Shown here piece by piece: positions 1 to 8,302 of a DNA stretch of 64,000 nt. Both the position numbers and the translations under genes were made by a program. The stretch lies in the NCBI RefSeq assembly GCF_023639785.1, contig NZ_CP098325.1, forward strand, positions 2,976,001-3,040,000. Direction: 5' to 3'. The DNA is from Leclercia adecarboxylata (GTDB lineage: Bacteria > Pseudomonadota > Gammaproteobacteria > Enterobacterales > Enterobacteriaceae). The notes beneath the pieces were generated by a model. The model was not told the origin of the DNA. It did not search any database and saw only the letters and a list, made by a program, of their open reading frames with translations. Position 1 is the first letter of the stretch; each line of letters starts with the position of its first letter.

Positions 1-1110
1 GATCCAGGAGACGACCAGCATGCCGGTGAACAGCAGCCACAGCAGCGCCAGAGCGATAGTGATGCTGCCAAAATCGCCGTTCGCCCCTTCCCTCAGGGTA
101 TGGATGCGCAGCACCATGCCGTCGAAGTGATCCAGATGCTGCCAGTTGACGTAGCGGCTCCCCAGACGGATATCCCCTCCGGTATCTTTTTCCAGCGCAG
201 CGGCGATTTGCGCCCGCTCACGTTCGTTGAAATGGTTCACATTGTCGGCATTGCTCTCTGATGTGGCAAGCAGATGAAAACCGTTGTCGTAGAGCTGAAA
301 CTCCCCTTCACCGTTGCCATCTACCGCATCCTGGAGCAATTTCTTAAGCCCGGTGAGGGAGAAGTCTATCGCCAGCGCGCCGTACCAGTAGTGCTGATGA
401 TCGACCGGCACGCTGGCGGTGACCGTGCCATCCTCAGATCCCCGGGTAAACCAGCGCACGCTGCGGGTCCGGTTCTCACGCTCCGACTGGCCGGTGTACC
501 ACGGACGTGTCACCAGCTGGTAGTAGCGGGAGATGATGTCATTGCCCCAGTCGGCAGGATTGGTCGAGACGTAAAACCCGGCGCGGGAGACATAGACCAC
601 GCGGTTTGCGTGTGCCGCAGGGGAGTCGATACGCAGTAAATAGCCCATTTCGAAGGCGGCGCTCAACTCTCTTTCAAGCCGTTCCTGGTCGCGTATCAGG
701 CTGGTGGTTTGCCGCACAAAGGCATCAGAAACGCCGTTCAAAGGTAAGGTGCGCCGCACGTCAAACGTCAGCTGCCAGAAAGGTTTTCCCTGCAAATCTT
801 TAAAATGGTCGACGGTATTGCGCAGCAGCGGCGACGCGAGGGGGGTTTCAAGGGCGTCGCGCATGCCGTTACGAAAGAACAGCAATTTTTCAACGCTGAA
901 CTCGAGCTGGCGATCGAGGGAATTGACTACCGTCTCCAGATGGTTCTTCTGGCTGGCGGCGTAGGCATCCTCCAGTACCACAGCCTCACGCCAGGTGAGC
1001 AGCGTGGAGAAGATGAGGACAGCAATAAAGCATATATTAACAACCCGGCCCGGATGAAAACGGTGTCGCGCCGAAAAAGCGTCTTTTCCTGTAACGTTGT
1101 CGTGCTCCAC
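1..1110 (-). CDS. dgcQ: Diguanylate cyclase DgcQ (YedQ), N-terminal part, cut by window edge
   Basis: Membrane-bound c-di-GMP synthase, linked in E. coli to cellulose control. Only the first 370 codons are here; the C-terminal GGDEF catalytic domain lies beyond position 1. The visible part has a transmembrane segment at about residues 24-41 (VVNICFIAVLIFSTLL, then TWREAVVLEDAY), a periplasmic CHASE7-like sensor region and the start of the second membrane segment near the edge. The start is taken as GTG at 1110 with GGAGAG upstream; no in-frame ATG precedes it. The match to YedQ was judged from memory of the E. coli protein and from the neighbours yodC-yedI-yedA. Confidence 0.88.
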   Translation of the reverse strand, partial: MEHDNVTGKDAFSARHRFHPGRVVNICFIAVLIFSTLLTWREAVVLEDAYAASQKNHLETVVNSLDRQLEFSVEKLLFFRNGMRDALETPLASPLLRNTVDHFKDLQGKPFWQLTFDVRRTLPLNGVSDAFVRQTTSLIRDQERLERELSAAFEMGYLLRIDSPAAHANRVVYVSRAGFYVSTNPADWGNDIISRYYQLVTRPWYTGQSERENRTRSVRWFTRGSEDGTVTASVPVDHQHYWYGALAIDFSLTGLKKLLQDAVDGNGEGEFQLYDNGFHLLATSESNADNVNHFNERERAQIAAALEKDTGGDIRLGSRYVNWQHLDHFDGMVLRIHTLREGANGDFGSITIALALLWLLFTGMLVVSWI

Positions 1111-1199
1111 ACACTCTCCATAAAGGCCAACTTTGCCATCCGCATGGCATCAAAGCCTGGCGGGTTTTGCCGTGCAACTACTGTTGGCGATTATAGCGT

Positions 1200-1228
1200 A
1201 CAAAAACGCCCGGCAGTGCCGGGCGTAG
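1200..1228 (-). terminator. Rho-independent terminator after yodC
   Basis: Perfect GC-rich hairpin (ACGCCCGGCA and its complement) followed on the minus strand by a run of five T. It sits just after the yodC stop and separates yodC from dgcQ. Confidence 0.75.
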
Positions 1229-1234
1229 CGTGAC

Positions 1235-1417
1235 TTAAGCCTTGTCCTGCCGCCGGATGCCGTCACCATGCTGAAGCTCATCTTCACGAAACGCTTCCTG
1301 CTTGATGCCGTAACCGTCGTACCAGCGACACTCCACCATTCCGCTTGCATAGCCGGTGACGACCATACGTGGACCGCCGTTTTTAGGCTTAACTTCATCG
1401 CTGACCAGAAAGACCAT
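1235..1417 (-). CDS. yodC: YodC family small protein
   Basis: 60-residue protein of unknown function (DUF2158 type). The central stretch GGPRMVVTGYASGMVECRWY is characteristic of YodC: a compact beta-rich fold with conserved CRWYDGYG. The ATG at 1417 follows a strong AGGAGG ribosome-binding site, which supports translation despite the small size. It lies between yedI and dgcQ as in E. coli. No function can be assigned from sequence. Confidence 0.85.
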   Translation of the reverse strand: MVFLVSDEVKPKNGGPRMVVTGYASGMVECRWYDGYGIKQEAFREDELQHGDGIRRQDKA

Positions 1418-1495
1418 AACCGCCTCCTTTATCAGTGTGAAACTGTATCAATTTAGTCGAGGAACAGAAGTTATGCCTGGTACAGGCGCAGCCTA

Positions 1496-2413
1496 TTAAT
1501 GTGAGCGACCTCGCATTTTCTCCACAACTTTAACCACCGCGACGACGATCAGCCCCAGGATAAAGCCGAGGACCAGGTTAAGTAACGTCGGTAATATGGC
1601 TGCGATAACAGCGCCTTGCGCTTCGGCGAAGTGCTCAATGGCATGATGTAGCGGTGCAATACCGTGTACCACGATCCCGCCACCGACCAGGAACATCGCC
1701 AGGGTGCCAATCACCGATAACGACTTCATCAGCCAGGGGGCAATCACCAGCAGCGCCTTGCCGATCCCCTGTGCCAGCGCGCTGGTTTTTTCGTTCAGCC
1801 AGTAGCCGATGTCGTCCAGTTTGACGATGAGTCCTACCAGACCGTAAACCCCGATAGTGACCAGAATGGCAATTCCGGAGAGCACCAGCACCTGATTCAG
1901 CAGTGGCGCATCCGCCACAATGCCCAGGGTAATAGCGACAATCTCCGCCGACAGAATAAAGTCGGTGCGGATAGCACCCTTAACTTTATCGCGTTCGAAA
2001 GCGACAGGATCTTTAGCGGCCAGCGCTTCCAGACGCTGTTGCCGGGCGGCCGGGCTCTCCTTCTCCTTGTCTTTACGCGCAGCCAAAGAGTGAAGGATCT
2101 TCTCTGCCCCTTCAAAACAGAGAAACGCCCCGCCAATCATCAACAGGGGCGTAATGGCCCAGGGGATAAAGGCGCTAATCAGCAGCGCCAGCGGCACCAG
2201 GATCACTTTATTGATAAAGGAGCCTTTCGCCACGGCCCAGACCACCGGCAGTTCCCGGTTGGCGCGAACGCCCGTGACCTGTTGAGCGTTGAGGGATAAG
2301 TCATCTCCCAGCACGCCCGCGGTCTTTTTCGCCGCCAGTTTTCCCATCAGTGAAATATCGTCCAGCAGCGTGGCGATATCATCCAGCAGAGTTAATAAGC
2401 TACTTCCCGCCAA
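1496..2413 (-). CDS. yedI: YedI, DUF808 family inner membrane protein
   Basis: 305 residues, normal length for the family. The N-terminus contains [22 protein letters not shown], typical of DUF808/YedI, followed by several hydrophobic helices (about 75-105, 150-215, 220-250, 265-295) and a charged linker ([20 protein letters not shown]). Predicted polytopic inner membrane protein; its substrate or role is unknown. Transcribed away from yedA; the roughly 180 bp divergent gap holds both promoters. Confidence 0.9.
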   Translation of the reverse strand: MAGSSLLTLLDDIATLLDDISLMGKLAAKKTAGVLGDDLSLNAQQVTGVRANRELPVVWAVAKGSFINKVILVPLALLISAFIPWAITPLLMIGGAFLCFEGAEKILHSLAARKDKEKESPAARQQRLEALAAKDPVAFERDKVKGAIRTDFILSAEIVAITLGIVADAPLLNQVLVLSGIAILVTIGVYGLVGLIVKLDDIGYWLNEKTSALAQGIGKALLVIAPWLMKSLSVIGTLAMFLVGGGIVVHGIAPLHHAIEHFAEAQGAVIAAILPTLLNLVLGFILGLIVVAVVKVVEKMRGRSH

Positions 2414-2591
2414 AATTACGTTCCTTCTTTTTTGTTAATTACCACAACAGTATGGAGCAAAACCGGTAACCCTGAAACCATCCCATTTATGTCAACAAAA
2501 TATTCACACTTGCCGAACAATTAAAGGACTCGCCAGCGCAATAGTTTTCACGTTAACTATATGCGACCTTTTTATTACGCGGTGAGGGAGT

Positions 2592-3506
2592 ATGCGTTTC
2601 AGGCAAGTAATACCATTAGCGGGCGCGCTGTTTGCGCTCTATATCATCTGGGGCTCCACCTACTTTGTGATCCGTATCGGGGTGGAGAGTTGGCCGCCCC
2701 TGATGATGGCGGGGGTGCGCTTTCTCTCTGCGGGTACGCTGTTGCTGGCGTTTCTTCTGCTGCGCGGCCATAAGCTGCCGCCGCTGCGCCCGTTGCTCAA
2801 TGCAGCCCTGATTGGCGTCCTGCTGCTGGCAGTGGGCAACGGATTTGTCACCGTCGCCGAACATCAGAACGTGCCGTCCGGGATCGCCGCGGTGGTCGTG
2901 GCGACCGTGCCGCTGTTCACCCTCTGCTTCAGCCGCCTGTTTGGCATCAAAACACGCAAGCTGGAGTGGCTGGGGATCGCCATCGGTATGGCGGGTATTA
3001 TTCTGCTCAACAGCGGCGGTAACCTGAGCGGTAATCCATGGGGTGCGGTGCTGATCCTGATTGGTTCGATGAGCTGGGCATTCGGTTCGGTCTATGGCTC
3101 ACGCATCGCGTTGCCAACCGGGATGATGGCCGGAGCCATTGAGATGGTGACCGCCGGGATCGTCCTGCTGGCGGCATCTATGCTGTCGGGGGAGAAAATG
3201 GCTGCCCTGCCCGACCTGTCGGGATGGCTGGCGGTGGGCTATCTGGCGATTTTCGGCTCGGTGATCGCCATTAACGCCTACATGTTCCTGATCCGCAACG
3301 TCTCACCGGCGGTTGCCACCAGCTATGCCTATGTGAACCCGGTGGTGGCTGTCCTGCTGGGCACGGGCTTAGGCGGGGAATCGCTCTCAAGCGTAGAGTG
3401 GCTGGCGCTGGGGATTATCATTATGGCGGTGGTGCTGGTGACGCTCGGCAAGTATCTGCTACCGGGCAAACCGGTGGTTACGCCGTGTCCGGTGGAGAAA
3501 CCCTGA
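2592..3506 (+). CDS. yedA: YedA, EamA/DMT family transporter
   Basis: 304-residue inner membrane protein of the drug/metabolite transporter superfamily, made of two EamA repeats with about ten transmembrane helices. Close to E. coli YedA (start MRFRQ; motifs IIWGSTYFVIRIG and EHQNVPSGIAAVVVATVPLF). Exports of amino acids or metabolites are reported for the family, but the physiological substrate is unclear. The ATG at 2592 has GAGGGAG just upstream. The last 29 bases overlap the 3' end of the oppositely oriented vsr gene. Confidence 0.92.
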   Translation: MRFRQVIPLAGALFALYIIWGSTYFVIRIGVESWPPLMMAGVRFLSAGTLLLAFLLLRGHKLPPLRPLLNAALIGVLLLAVGNGFVTVAEHQNVPSGIAAVVVATVPLFTLCFSRLFGIKTRKLEWLGIAIGMAGIILLNSGGNLSGNPWGAVLILIGSMSWAFGSVYGSRIALPTGMMAGAIEMVTAGIVLLAASMLSGEKMAALPDLSGWLAVGYLAIFGSVIAINAYMFLIRNVSPAVATSYAYVNPVVAVLLGTGLGGESLSSVEWLALGIIIMAVVLVTLGKYLLPGKPVVTPCPVEKP

Positions 3507-3969
3507 GCGGGCGAATGCCCTGAGTGTCGATCTGCGCGGTAGCACCGCCGCTGCAGATCCACTCCTCCAGCCGCTCCATAAGCGCCTTATCATCCAGCTT
3601 CATTCGGCCGCGCAGCGCACATTCCCACACCACCAGAACCCGCCAGCCCTGATCCTGCAACACGGCGATATCCCGCGCGTCGCGCGCCACATTTTTGCCA
3701 ATTTTATCCAGCCAGAAATCGGTGCGGGTCGCGGGAACTTTAAACAGATAGCAGTCGTGGTGATGCCAGAAGCAGCCGTGGGTGAAGATGACGCATTTGC
3801 CGCTATCGACAACAAAATCTGGCCTTCCGGCAAGCGCGGCGTCCTGCACGCGAAACTCAAACCCGAGCTCCGTGAGCAGGCCCGCCAGCCGCTTCTCGAT
3901 AGCCGTATCCCGCGTGCCGATAGCGCGCATGTTTTTACTGCGCGTGGCCTTATTGTGAACGTCCGTCAT
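3478..3969 (-). CDS. vsr: Very short patch repair endonuclease Vsr
   Basis: Nicks DNA 5' of the T in T:G mismatches created by deamination of Dcm-methylated cytosine (CTWGG context), starting short-patch repair with Pol I. 163 residues. Active-site residues by alignment with E. coli Vsr are all present: D51 (GRPDFVV), H64, H69 and H71 ([13 protein letters not shown]). The chosen ATG ([15 protein letters not shown]) matches the family start and overlaps the dcm 3' end by 20 bp in another frame, the classic dcm-vsr arrangement. The C-terminus is about seven residues longer than the E. coli protein and runs into the yedA 3' end. Confidence 0.95.
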   Translation of the reverse strand: MTDVHNKATRSKNMRAIGTRDTAIEKRLAGLLTELGFEFRVQDAALAGRPDFVVDSGKCVIFTHGCFWHHHDCYLFKVPATRTDFWLDKIGKNVARDARDIAVLQDQGWRVLVVWECALRGRMKLDDKALMERLEEWICSGGATAQIDTQGIRPLRVSPPDTA

Positions 3970-5383
3970 TCGCGGCCTCGGCCTTGCGCTGTTGCACCGC
4001 CTGTAAAATGCGCGACTCCAGCAAACGTGCCACGGCGGCAAATGCCGGCACCACCACGGAGTTACCAAACTGGCGATAGGCCTGGGTATCCGAAACCGGA
4101 ATGCGGAAGCTGTAGCCCTGCGGCGTTTCAAACCCCATCAGGCGAGCGCATTCGCGTGGCGTCAGGCGGCGCGGACGGTGGCGCTGGTTTTCGGCATCAT
4201 CAAAGTCGCGCTCGCCCAGGGCCTTATCCCAGCCGCGGTCGATAAGGATCTCGGCGCCATCTTTGTAATAGCGTGCCGACAGGGTGCGGGCGACGCTGTG
4301 CGGATTGGTAGGGTCGACCATTCCGAAGCCAAAACCGTTACCCTTCGCCTGATGCTTTTTGGCATAACGATACAGATACTTCCACAGCACCGGGGTAAGA
4401 ATGAATTTAGCGTCCACCACCGGCTCGAGCAGGTCGGCAATCGTCGGGCGCCGGGCCGGCCACAGCCCCGGAAGATCGCGCAGCGTAAAGTTGCCCCGCA
4501 GATTGAGATCGCGACGAAAGCCCACCAGCACGATACGCTCGCGATGCTGGGGCAGGAAATGTTTGCCATCAACGATCTTCGGGTCGTCCGGCCCGCTATC
4601 GTCGGCATCCGCCACGTCATACCCCAACTCGTCCAGGGTCTGCATAATGATGCGGAATGTTTTGCCCCCGTCGTGACTCTTCAGGTTTTTGACGTTTTCC
4701 AGCACGAAGATCGCCGGGCGGCGGGCGTCAATGATGCGGGCCACGTCGAAAAACAGCGTCCCCTGGGTATCGCAGGCAAACCCGTGTGCGCGGCCCAGTG
4801 CGTTCTTCTTCGACACGCCCGCCAGGGAAAACGGCTGGCAGGGAAAGCCCGCCAGCAGCACGTCATGCGCGGGAATGTTGTCGCGAATATGCCGGGCCGC
4901 CTCTTCATCGGTAACGCCGGTCTGGTGGCTGAGCGTGACTTCACGAATATCATCGTTGAACTGATGCGCGTCTGGATCGCAATACCAGTTGGCCCTGTAG
5001 GTACGCACCGCGTGTTTGTTCCATTCGCTGGTGAAGACGCACTGCCCCCCAATCGCCTCAAAACCATGGCGAATACCGCCGATCCCGGCAAAAAGATCGA
5101 CAAAGCGGAAAGCATAGTGCGGGTGACAGGCTGGCGGGCGCGGGAGCAGGTTTTGCAGCATGCCAAATTCGCCGTCGCTGAGACGATGCCCTGCCCGCTC
5201 GCTGGTTACCAGTCGCTTGATAATAGCCGGACTCCAGTGGCTCTCGCCCTGAGCATTCAGAAGATGAGCCAGGGTTCTGGCATCGTAAATTTCCAGCAGT
5301 TGACACAATAACGCCTGAACGGACGCCGTTGATTTTACTGCCAGCAAAGGCGCGGATTCCGTCACTGATACATTTTCCTGCAT
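3950..5383 (-). CDS. dcm: DNA-cytosine methyltransferase Dcm
   Basis: C5-cytosine methyltransferase acting on the inner C of CCWGG. 477 residues, close to the E. coli length. Visible motifs: SAM-binding [10 protein letters not shown] (about 94-103), the catalytic GFPCQPFS with Cys182, the ENVKNL motif (IV) and a C-terminal FGNSVVVP motif X. The N-terminal extension of about 85 residues is typical of Dcm. It is transcribed with vsr, whose product repairs Dcm-induced T:G mismatches. Confidence 0.96.
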   Translation of the reverse strand: MQENVSVTESAPLLAVKSTASVQALLCQLLEIYDARTLAHLLNAQGESHWSPAIIKRLVTSERAGHRLSDGEFGMLQNLLPRPPACHPHYAFRFVDLFAGIGGIRHGFEAIGGQCVFTSEWNKHAVRTYRANWYCDPDAHQFNDDIREVTLSHQTGVTDEEAARHIRDNIPAHDVLLAGFPCQPFSLAGVSKKNALGRAHGFACDTQGTLFFDVARIIDARRPAIFVLENVKNLKSHDGGKTFRIIMQTLDELGYDVADADDSGPDDPKIVDGKHFLPQHRERIVLVGFRRDLNLRGNFTLRDLPGLWPARRPTIADLLEPVVDAKFILTPVLWKYLYRYAKKHQAKGNGFGFGMVDPTNPHSVARTLSARYYKDGAEILIDRGWDKALGERDFDDAENQRHRPRRLTPRECARLMGFETPQGYSFRIPVSDTQAYRQFGNSVVVPAFAAVARLLESRILQAVQQRKAEAANDGRSQ

Positions 5384-5432
5384 ACATTTAACCGGACCAA
5401 AAGGGATGCAAACAGAGTAACACAGAAAGGGC

Positions 5433-6128
5433 TTACAGACTTTCCCGGAAGCGTTGTAATACCTCGCTGTCGGTGCCTTCGTAATCCCCGCGTAACTCTG
5501 CGCTGAGCCGGGCCATAAACTGGATCAGAAAATCGGCGCTCTGCCGTGCCAGCTCACGTCCGGCCTGGGTCTGCATCGTCTGCGGCAGACGCAGGAGTTT
5601 GGTCTGGAAATGGTCCAGCGCAAACGCCCGGTCGTTCAGCTCGCGTTCATCCGCAAAGGGATCGTCCGGATCGAAAAGGGGCACGCCCAGCGCGCCGGAG
5701 ACGGCAAACACGCGCGCCAGCCCGATGGCGCCAAGGGCTTCCAGCCTGTCTGCATCCTGCACGATTTTCGCTTCCAGCGTGCGAGGCGGGATCCCGGCAC
5801 TGAAGCTGTGCGCCTCAATGGCGTGCTGAACGGCCGCATAAAGCGGGGTGGGGAAATCCGTGAACTCTTCGCCCAGAATAGCGGCCGTCTTTTCAGCGGC
5901 CAGCTGCGACGAGCGGCCCCGCTGCGGATGGTTCTTCGGCAGGCTGACAATATCGTGAAAATAACAGGCCGTGAGAATGACCAGGGCATCAACCTGCTGG
6001 TCTTTCATCAGGCGCTGTGAGGTATACCAGACCCGGCGGAAATGCGAAATATCATGCGCGGTATCATCCCGGCCATGATGCACCATCAGCCAGTGTTCAA
6101 AACGTTGTTGCCACTGCACGAGTTCCAT
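5433..6128 (-). CDS. yedJ: YedJ, HD domain phosphohydrolase
   Basis: 231-residue soluble HD-domain protein. Metal-binding residues are visible: H in [11 protein letters not shown], the HD pair in [12 protein letters not shown], and the D in [16 protein letters not shown]. The family probably hydrolyses phosphorylated nucleotides or similar compounds, but the substrate is not established. The ATG at 6128 ([10 protein letters not shown]) matches the E. coli start better than the longer in-frame extension from 6164. It sits between dcm and the yedR-like gene as in E. coli. Confidence 0.9.
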   Translation of the reverse strand: MELVQWQQRFEHWLMVHHGRDDTAHDISHFRRVWYTSQRLMKDQQVDALVILTACYFHDIVSLPKNHPQRGRSSQLAAEKTAAILGEEFTDFPTPLYAAVQHAIEAHSFSAGIPPRTLEAKIVQDADRLEALGAIGLARVFAVSGALGVPLFDPDDPFADERELNDRAFALDHFQTKLLRLPQTMQTQAGRELARQSADFLIQFMARLSAELRGDYEGTDSEVLQRFRESL

Positions 6129-6168
6129 AGCGCTTCCCTGAAGTGAAAAGCCGTACAATAGCAATTAT

Positions 6169-6441
6169 TTACTGCTCTGGCACATCGCGCGGGCGGGTGT
6201 ACCAGGCAATGCTCCCGAGGATCGCCCCCACAGCCCCCAGCACCAGAAATCCAATCAGAGCACCCAGCCATTTGCCGGATGTCGATCCGAGATCGCCATC
6301 AACCAGCGGACCTGGCACTGAATTGATCTTACTAATGACCCACAAATAGCGTGCCATCGCCCAGATGAAGTAGCCGCAAAATGCGTAAAAAACCCACAGG
6401 GCCAGTTTGCCTCCCAGGCTGCGCTCATATTTTTGTTCCAT
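6169..6441 (-). CDS. yedR: Small inner membrane protein, probably YedR
   Basis: 90-residue protein with two predicted membrane helices (about 11-35, LALWVFYAFCGYFIWAMARY, and 57-80, WLGALIGFLVLGAVGAILGS) and short charged ends. Position between yedJ and the porin matches yedR of E. coli; no enzymatic motif is visible and function is unknown. Its upstream ribosome-binding region consists of a tandem pentanucleotide repeat (see the repeat entry). Assignment rests mainly on synteny and size. Confidence 0.65.
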   Translation of the reverse strand: MEQKYERSLGGKLALWVFYAFCGYFIWAMARYLWVISKINSVPGPLVDGDLGSTSGKWLGALIGFLVLGAVGAILGSIAWYTRPRDVPEQ

Positions 6442-6446
6442 TTAGT

Positions 6447-6469
6447 CCTTTCCTTTCCTTTCCTTTCCT
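6447..6469 (-). repeat. Pentanucleotide tandem repeat in the translation start region of the yedR-like gene
   Basis: Four full copies of CCTTT plus CCT on the + strand, read as repeated AGGAA/GGAAA on the mRNA strand. The last copy lies 5-8 bases before the ATG at 6441 and supplies the only Shine-Dalgarno-like sequence. Slipped-strand changes would move or multiply SD motifs without altering the reading frame. Confidence 0.85.
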
Positions 6470-6470
6470 G

Positions 6471-6736
6471 GCGGCGCTGTCGCCCATTCACATCGTCACT
6501 GTAAAATGTGAAATAAATCACATTTTTCTATCGAACGCACCCTCATGGTGCACATTTGTGCTGATGATTTGCCTTAAGTTGATCTCCCGCAACTTTATAT
6601 AGCGCATATTTATCATTTCGTCGCGTTTATCTGTCAAACATATAGTTTTAGCAGAAGGCAACTTTATTAAGGACTAATTTCACTCTCCCGGCACGAGGCA
6701 AGCTATTTCTTAAATCTCACAACTGTGTAATGATAA
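6471..6736. other. Intergenic region upstream of the yedR-like gene and the candidate small RNA
   Basis: No credible gene is visible. The stretch should hold the promoter of the yedR-like gene (minus strand) and that of the candidate small RNA (plus strand). Apart from a small palindromic stretch near 6541-6560 (CATGGTGCACATTTGTGC) I see no recognisable binding site. Confidence 0.5.
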
Positions 6737-6827
6737 TGACGTTATGAGCTTTTTTGTCGTTTCATCATTAAACACTCTTAAATACCCCCTTATTATTGCC
6801 CGATAATGTTATCGGGCTTTTTTTTAT
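6737..6827 (+). ncRNA. rseX: Candidate small regulatory RNA RseX
   Basis: A non-coding stretch of about 90 nt ends in a strong rho-independent terminator (GCCCGATAATGTTATCGGGC followed by a run of T, 6797-6827). A TGTGTAATGAT motif near 6724 could be a -10 element. In E. coli RseX, a 91-nt Hfq-binding RNA that represses ompA and ompC, lies between yedR and the yedS porin; the same position, orientation and size are seen here. The sequence was not aligned to the Rfam model, so identity rests on synteny and the terminator. The exact 5' end is a guess. Confidence 0.6.
6797..6827 (+). terminator. Terminator of the candidate RseX RNA
   Basis: Eight-base GC-rich stem (GCCCGATA / TATCGGGC) with a short loop followed by nine consecutive T. 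No protein-coding gene on the + strand ends here, which implies a short transcript. Confidence 0.85.
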
Positions 6828-7097
6828 TCTCGCCCGCCCTGTCAGGCATAACCCCGCTAAATGAACCCATCAAACCTATAACCAGCTAATATTAAAACCA
6901 ATAACCATCATAAATGCGTGAAAAAAAACCATAAATTAAACATATAAAGACACTCATTTTAATATTTTGAAATAATCTAAATAATTTAGTTACATTTATT
7001 TTTAAACAGTAAAAACCTGCCCTGAAATAGTATTGACCCGGTAACCCGGAGGGGGTTGCATATATTCATGATGAAAATATATAGAAGGGAATATATA
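6828..7097 (+). promoter_or_regulatory. AT-rich upstream region of the porin gene, possible OmpR half-site
   Basis: 270 bp of very AT-rich DNA without a gene. GTTACATTTA at 6989-6998 fits the GTTACA half-site reported for OmpR boxes at ompF and ompC; a second half-site is less clear. A short upstream reading phase ahead of the porin ATG (from 7056) is probably untranslated leader. The promoter itself cannot be fixed by eye. Confidence 0.35.
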
Positions 7098-8171
7098 ATG
7101 AAAAGAAAAGTACTGGCAGTTCTGGTCCCCGTTTTATTGAGTGCAGGCGGAGCTAACGCAGCGGAAATTTACAATAAAAACGGCAATAAATTCGATCTGT
7201 ACGGAAAGATGGTCGGAAAGCGTATCTGGAACAACACCGACCAGAGCAACAGCGAAAATTTTGATGCCTCTTACGCGCGCTTCGGCATTAAAGGCGAAAC
7301 GCAAATCAGCGATGCTCTGACCGGTTACGGCCAGTTCGAGTACAACATGCCCGCCAACGCGCCGGAAGGCGAGCAGAACCAGAACACCCGTCTGGCCTTC
7401 GCGGGGCTGAAATTCGGCGAGTTCGGCTCATTTGACTATGGCCGTAACTACGGCGTAGCGTACGACGCCGGTGCTTACACTGATATGCTCGTAGAATGGG
7501 GTGGTGATTCCTGGGTTCACACCGATAACTTTATGACTGGCCGTACCACCGGCGTGGCGACCTATCGCAACTCGGACTTCTTCGGCGCGGTTGAGGGTCT
7601 GGATTTTGCGCTGCAATACCAGGGCAAAAACCATGATAACCAGGTGAAGAAAGCCAATGGTGACGGTTACAGCTCATCAATCAGCTACAACTTCGATGGC
7701 TTCGGCTTCGTTGGTGTATACGGCAAATCTGACCGCACCGACAAGCAGTCAATTGACGGCTACGGCGATACCGCTGAAATCTGGTCGCTGGCAGCAAAAT
7801 ACGATGCCAATAATCTCTATACTGCTGTGATGTACGGTGAAACCCGTAACATGACCTATGTAAGCGACGCCGGTTTTGCTAACAAAACCCAGAACATTGA
7901 AGCCGTGGTGCAGTACCAGTTCGATTTTGGTCTGCGTCCTTCCCTGGGCTATGTCTACTCCAAAGGCAAAGACCTGGGTGAACGTAACGGCGTGCGCGGC
8001 TTTAATGCCGACCTCGTGAACTATGTTGAGCTGGGTACCTGGTACTACTTCAACAAGAATATGAACGTCTACACTGCGTACAAATTCAACCTGCTGGATG
8101 GTGACGACGCAGCCAGTACCGGCATGCCTGCTGACGACCAGTTCGCGCTGGGTATCGTTTACCAGTTCTGA
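7098..8171 (+). CDS. yedS: OmpC/OmpF-family trimeric porin (YedS/OmpS-like)
   Basis: Outer membrane general porin, 357 residues including a 21-residue signal peptide (MKRKVLAVLVPVLLSAGGANA, cleaved before AEIYNKNG). It has the hallmarks of the family: FDYGRNYG (loop 3 region), YMTG-like NFMTGRTTGVATYRNSDFFG, the strand repeats and a C-terminal FALGIVYQF ending in Phe needed for Bam-dependent assembly. The start is the ATG at 7098 after AGAAGGGA; an upstream in-frame ATG would ruin the signal peptide. Location downstream of the RseX-like RNA matches yedS, which is a pseudogene in K-12 but intact here; ompC is elsewhere. Confidence 0.88.
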   Translation: MKRKVLAVLVPVLLSAGGANAAEIYNKNGNKFDLYGKMVGKRIWNNTDQSNSENFDASYARFGIKGETQISDALTGYGQFEYNMPANAPEGEQNQNTRLAFAGLKFGEFGSFDYGRNYGVAYDAGAYTDMLVEWGGDSWVHTDNFMTGRTTGVATYRNSDFFGAVEGLDFALQYQGKNHDNQVKKANGDGYSSSISYNFDGFGFVGVYGKSDRTDKQSIDGYGDTAEIWSLAAKYDANNLYTAVMYGETRNMTYVSDAGFANKTQNIEAVVQYQFDFGLRPSLGYVYSKGKDLGERNGVRGFNADLVNYVELGTWYYFNKNMNVYTAYKFNLLDGDDAASTGMPADDQFALGIVYQF

Positions 8172-8190
8172 TTGGCCAACAGCCCCTATC

Positions 8191-8218
8191 AGGCCCGCTG
8201 CAAAGCGGGCTTTTTGCT
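8191..8218 (+). terminator. Terminator after the porin gene
   Basis: Hairpin GCCCGCTGCAAAGCGGGC followed by TTTTTG, 20 bp after the porin stop codon. Confidence 0.85.
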
Positions 8219-8302
8219 TTCTGCCGCCTTCGTTTTACATTGCTTTTACAAATTAGCACCATCAGCGATAATGCTCCCCTTTCTGCCTTTACCGGAGTTT
8301 CA

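Noticed and set aside
4178..5311. Open frame of 377 codons opposite dcm
   Set aside because: Antisense to the highly conserved dcm, with no RBS or family features.
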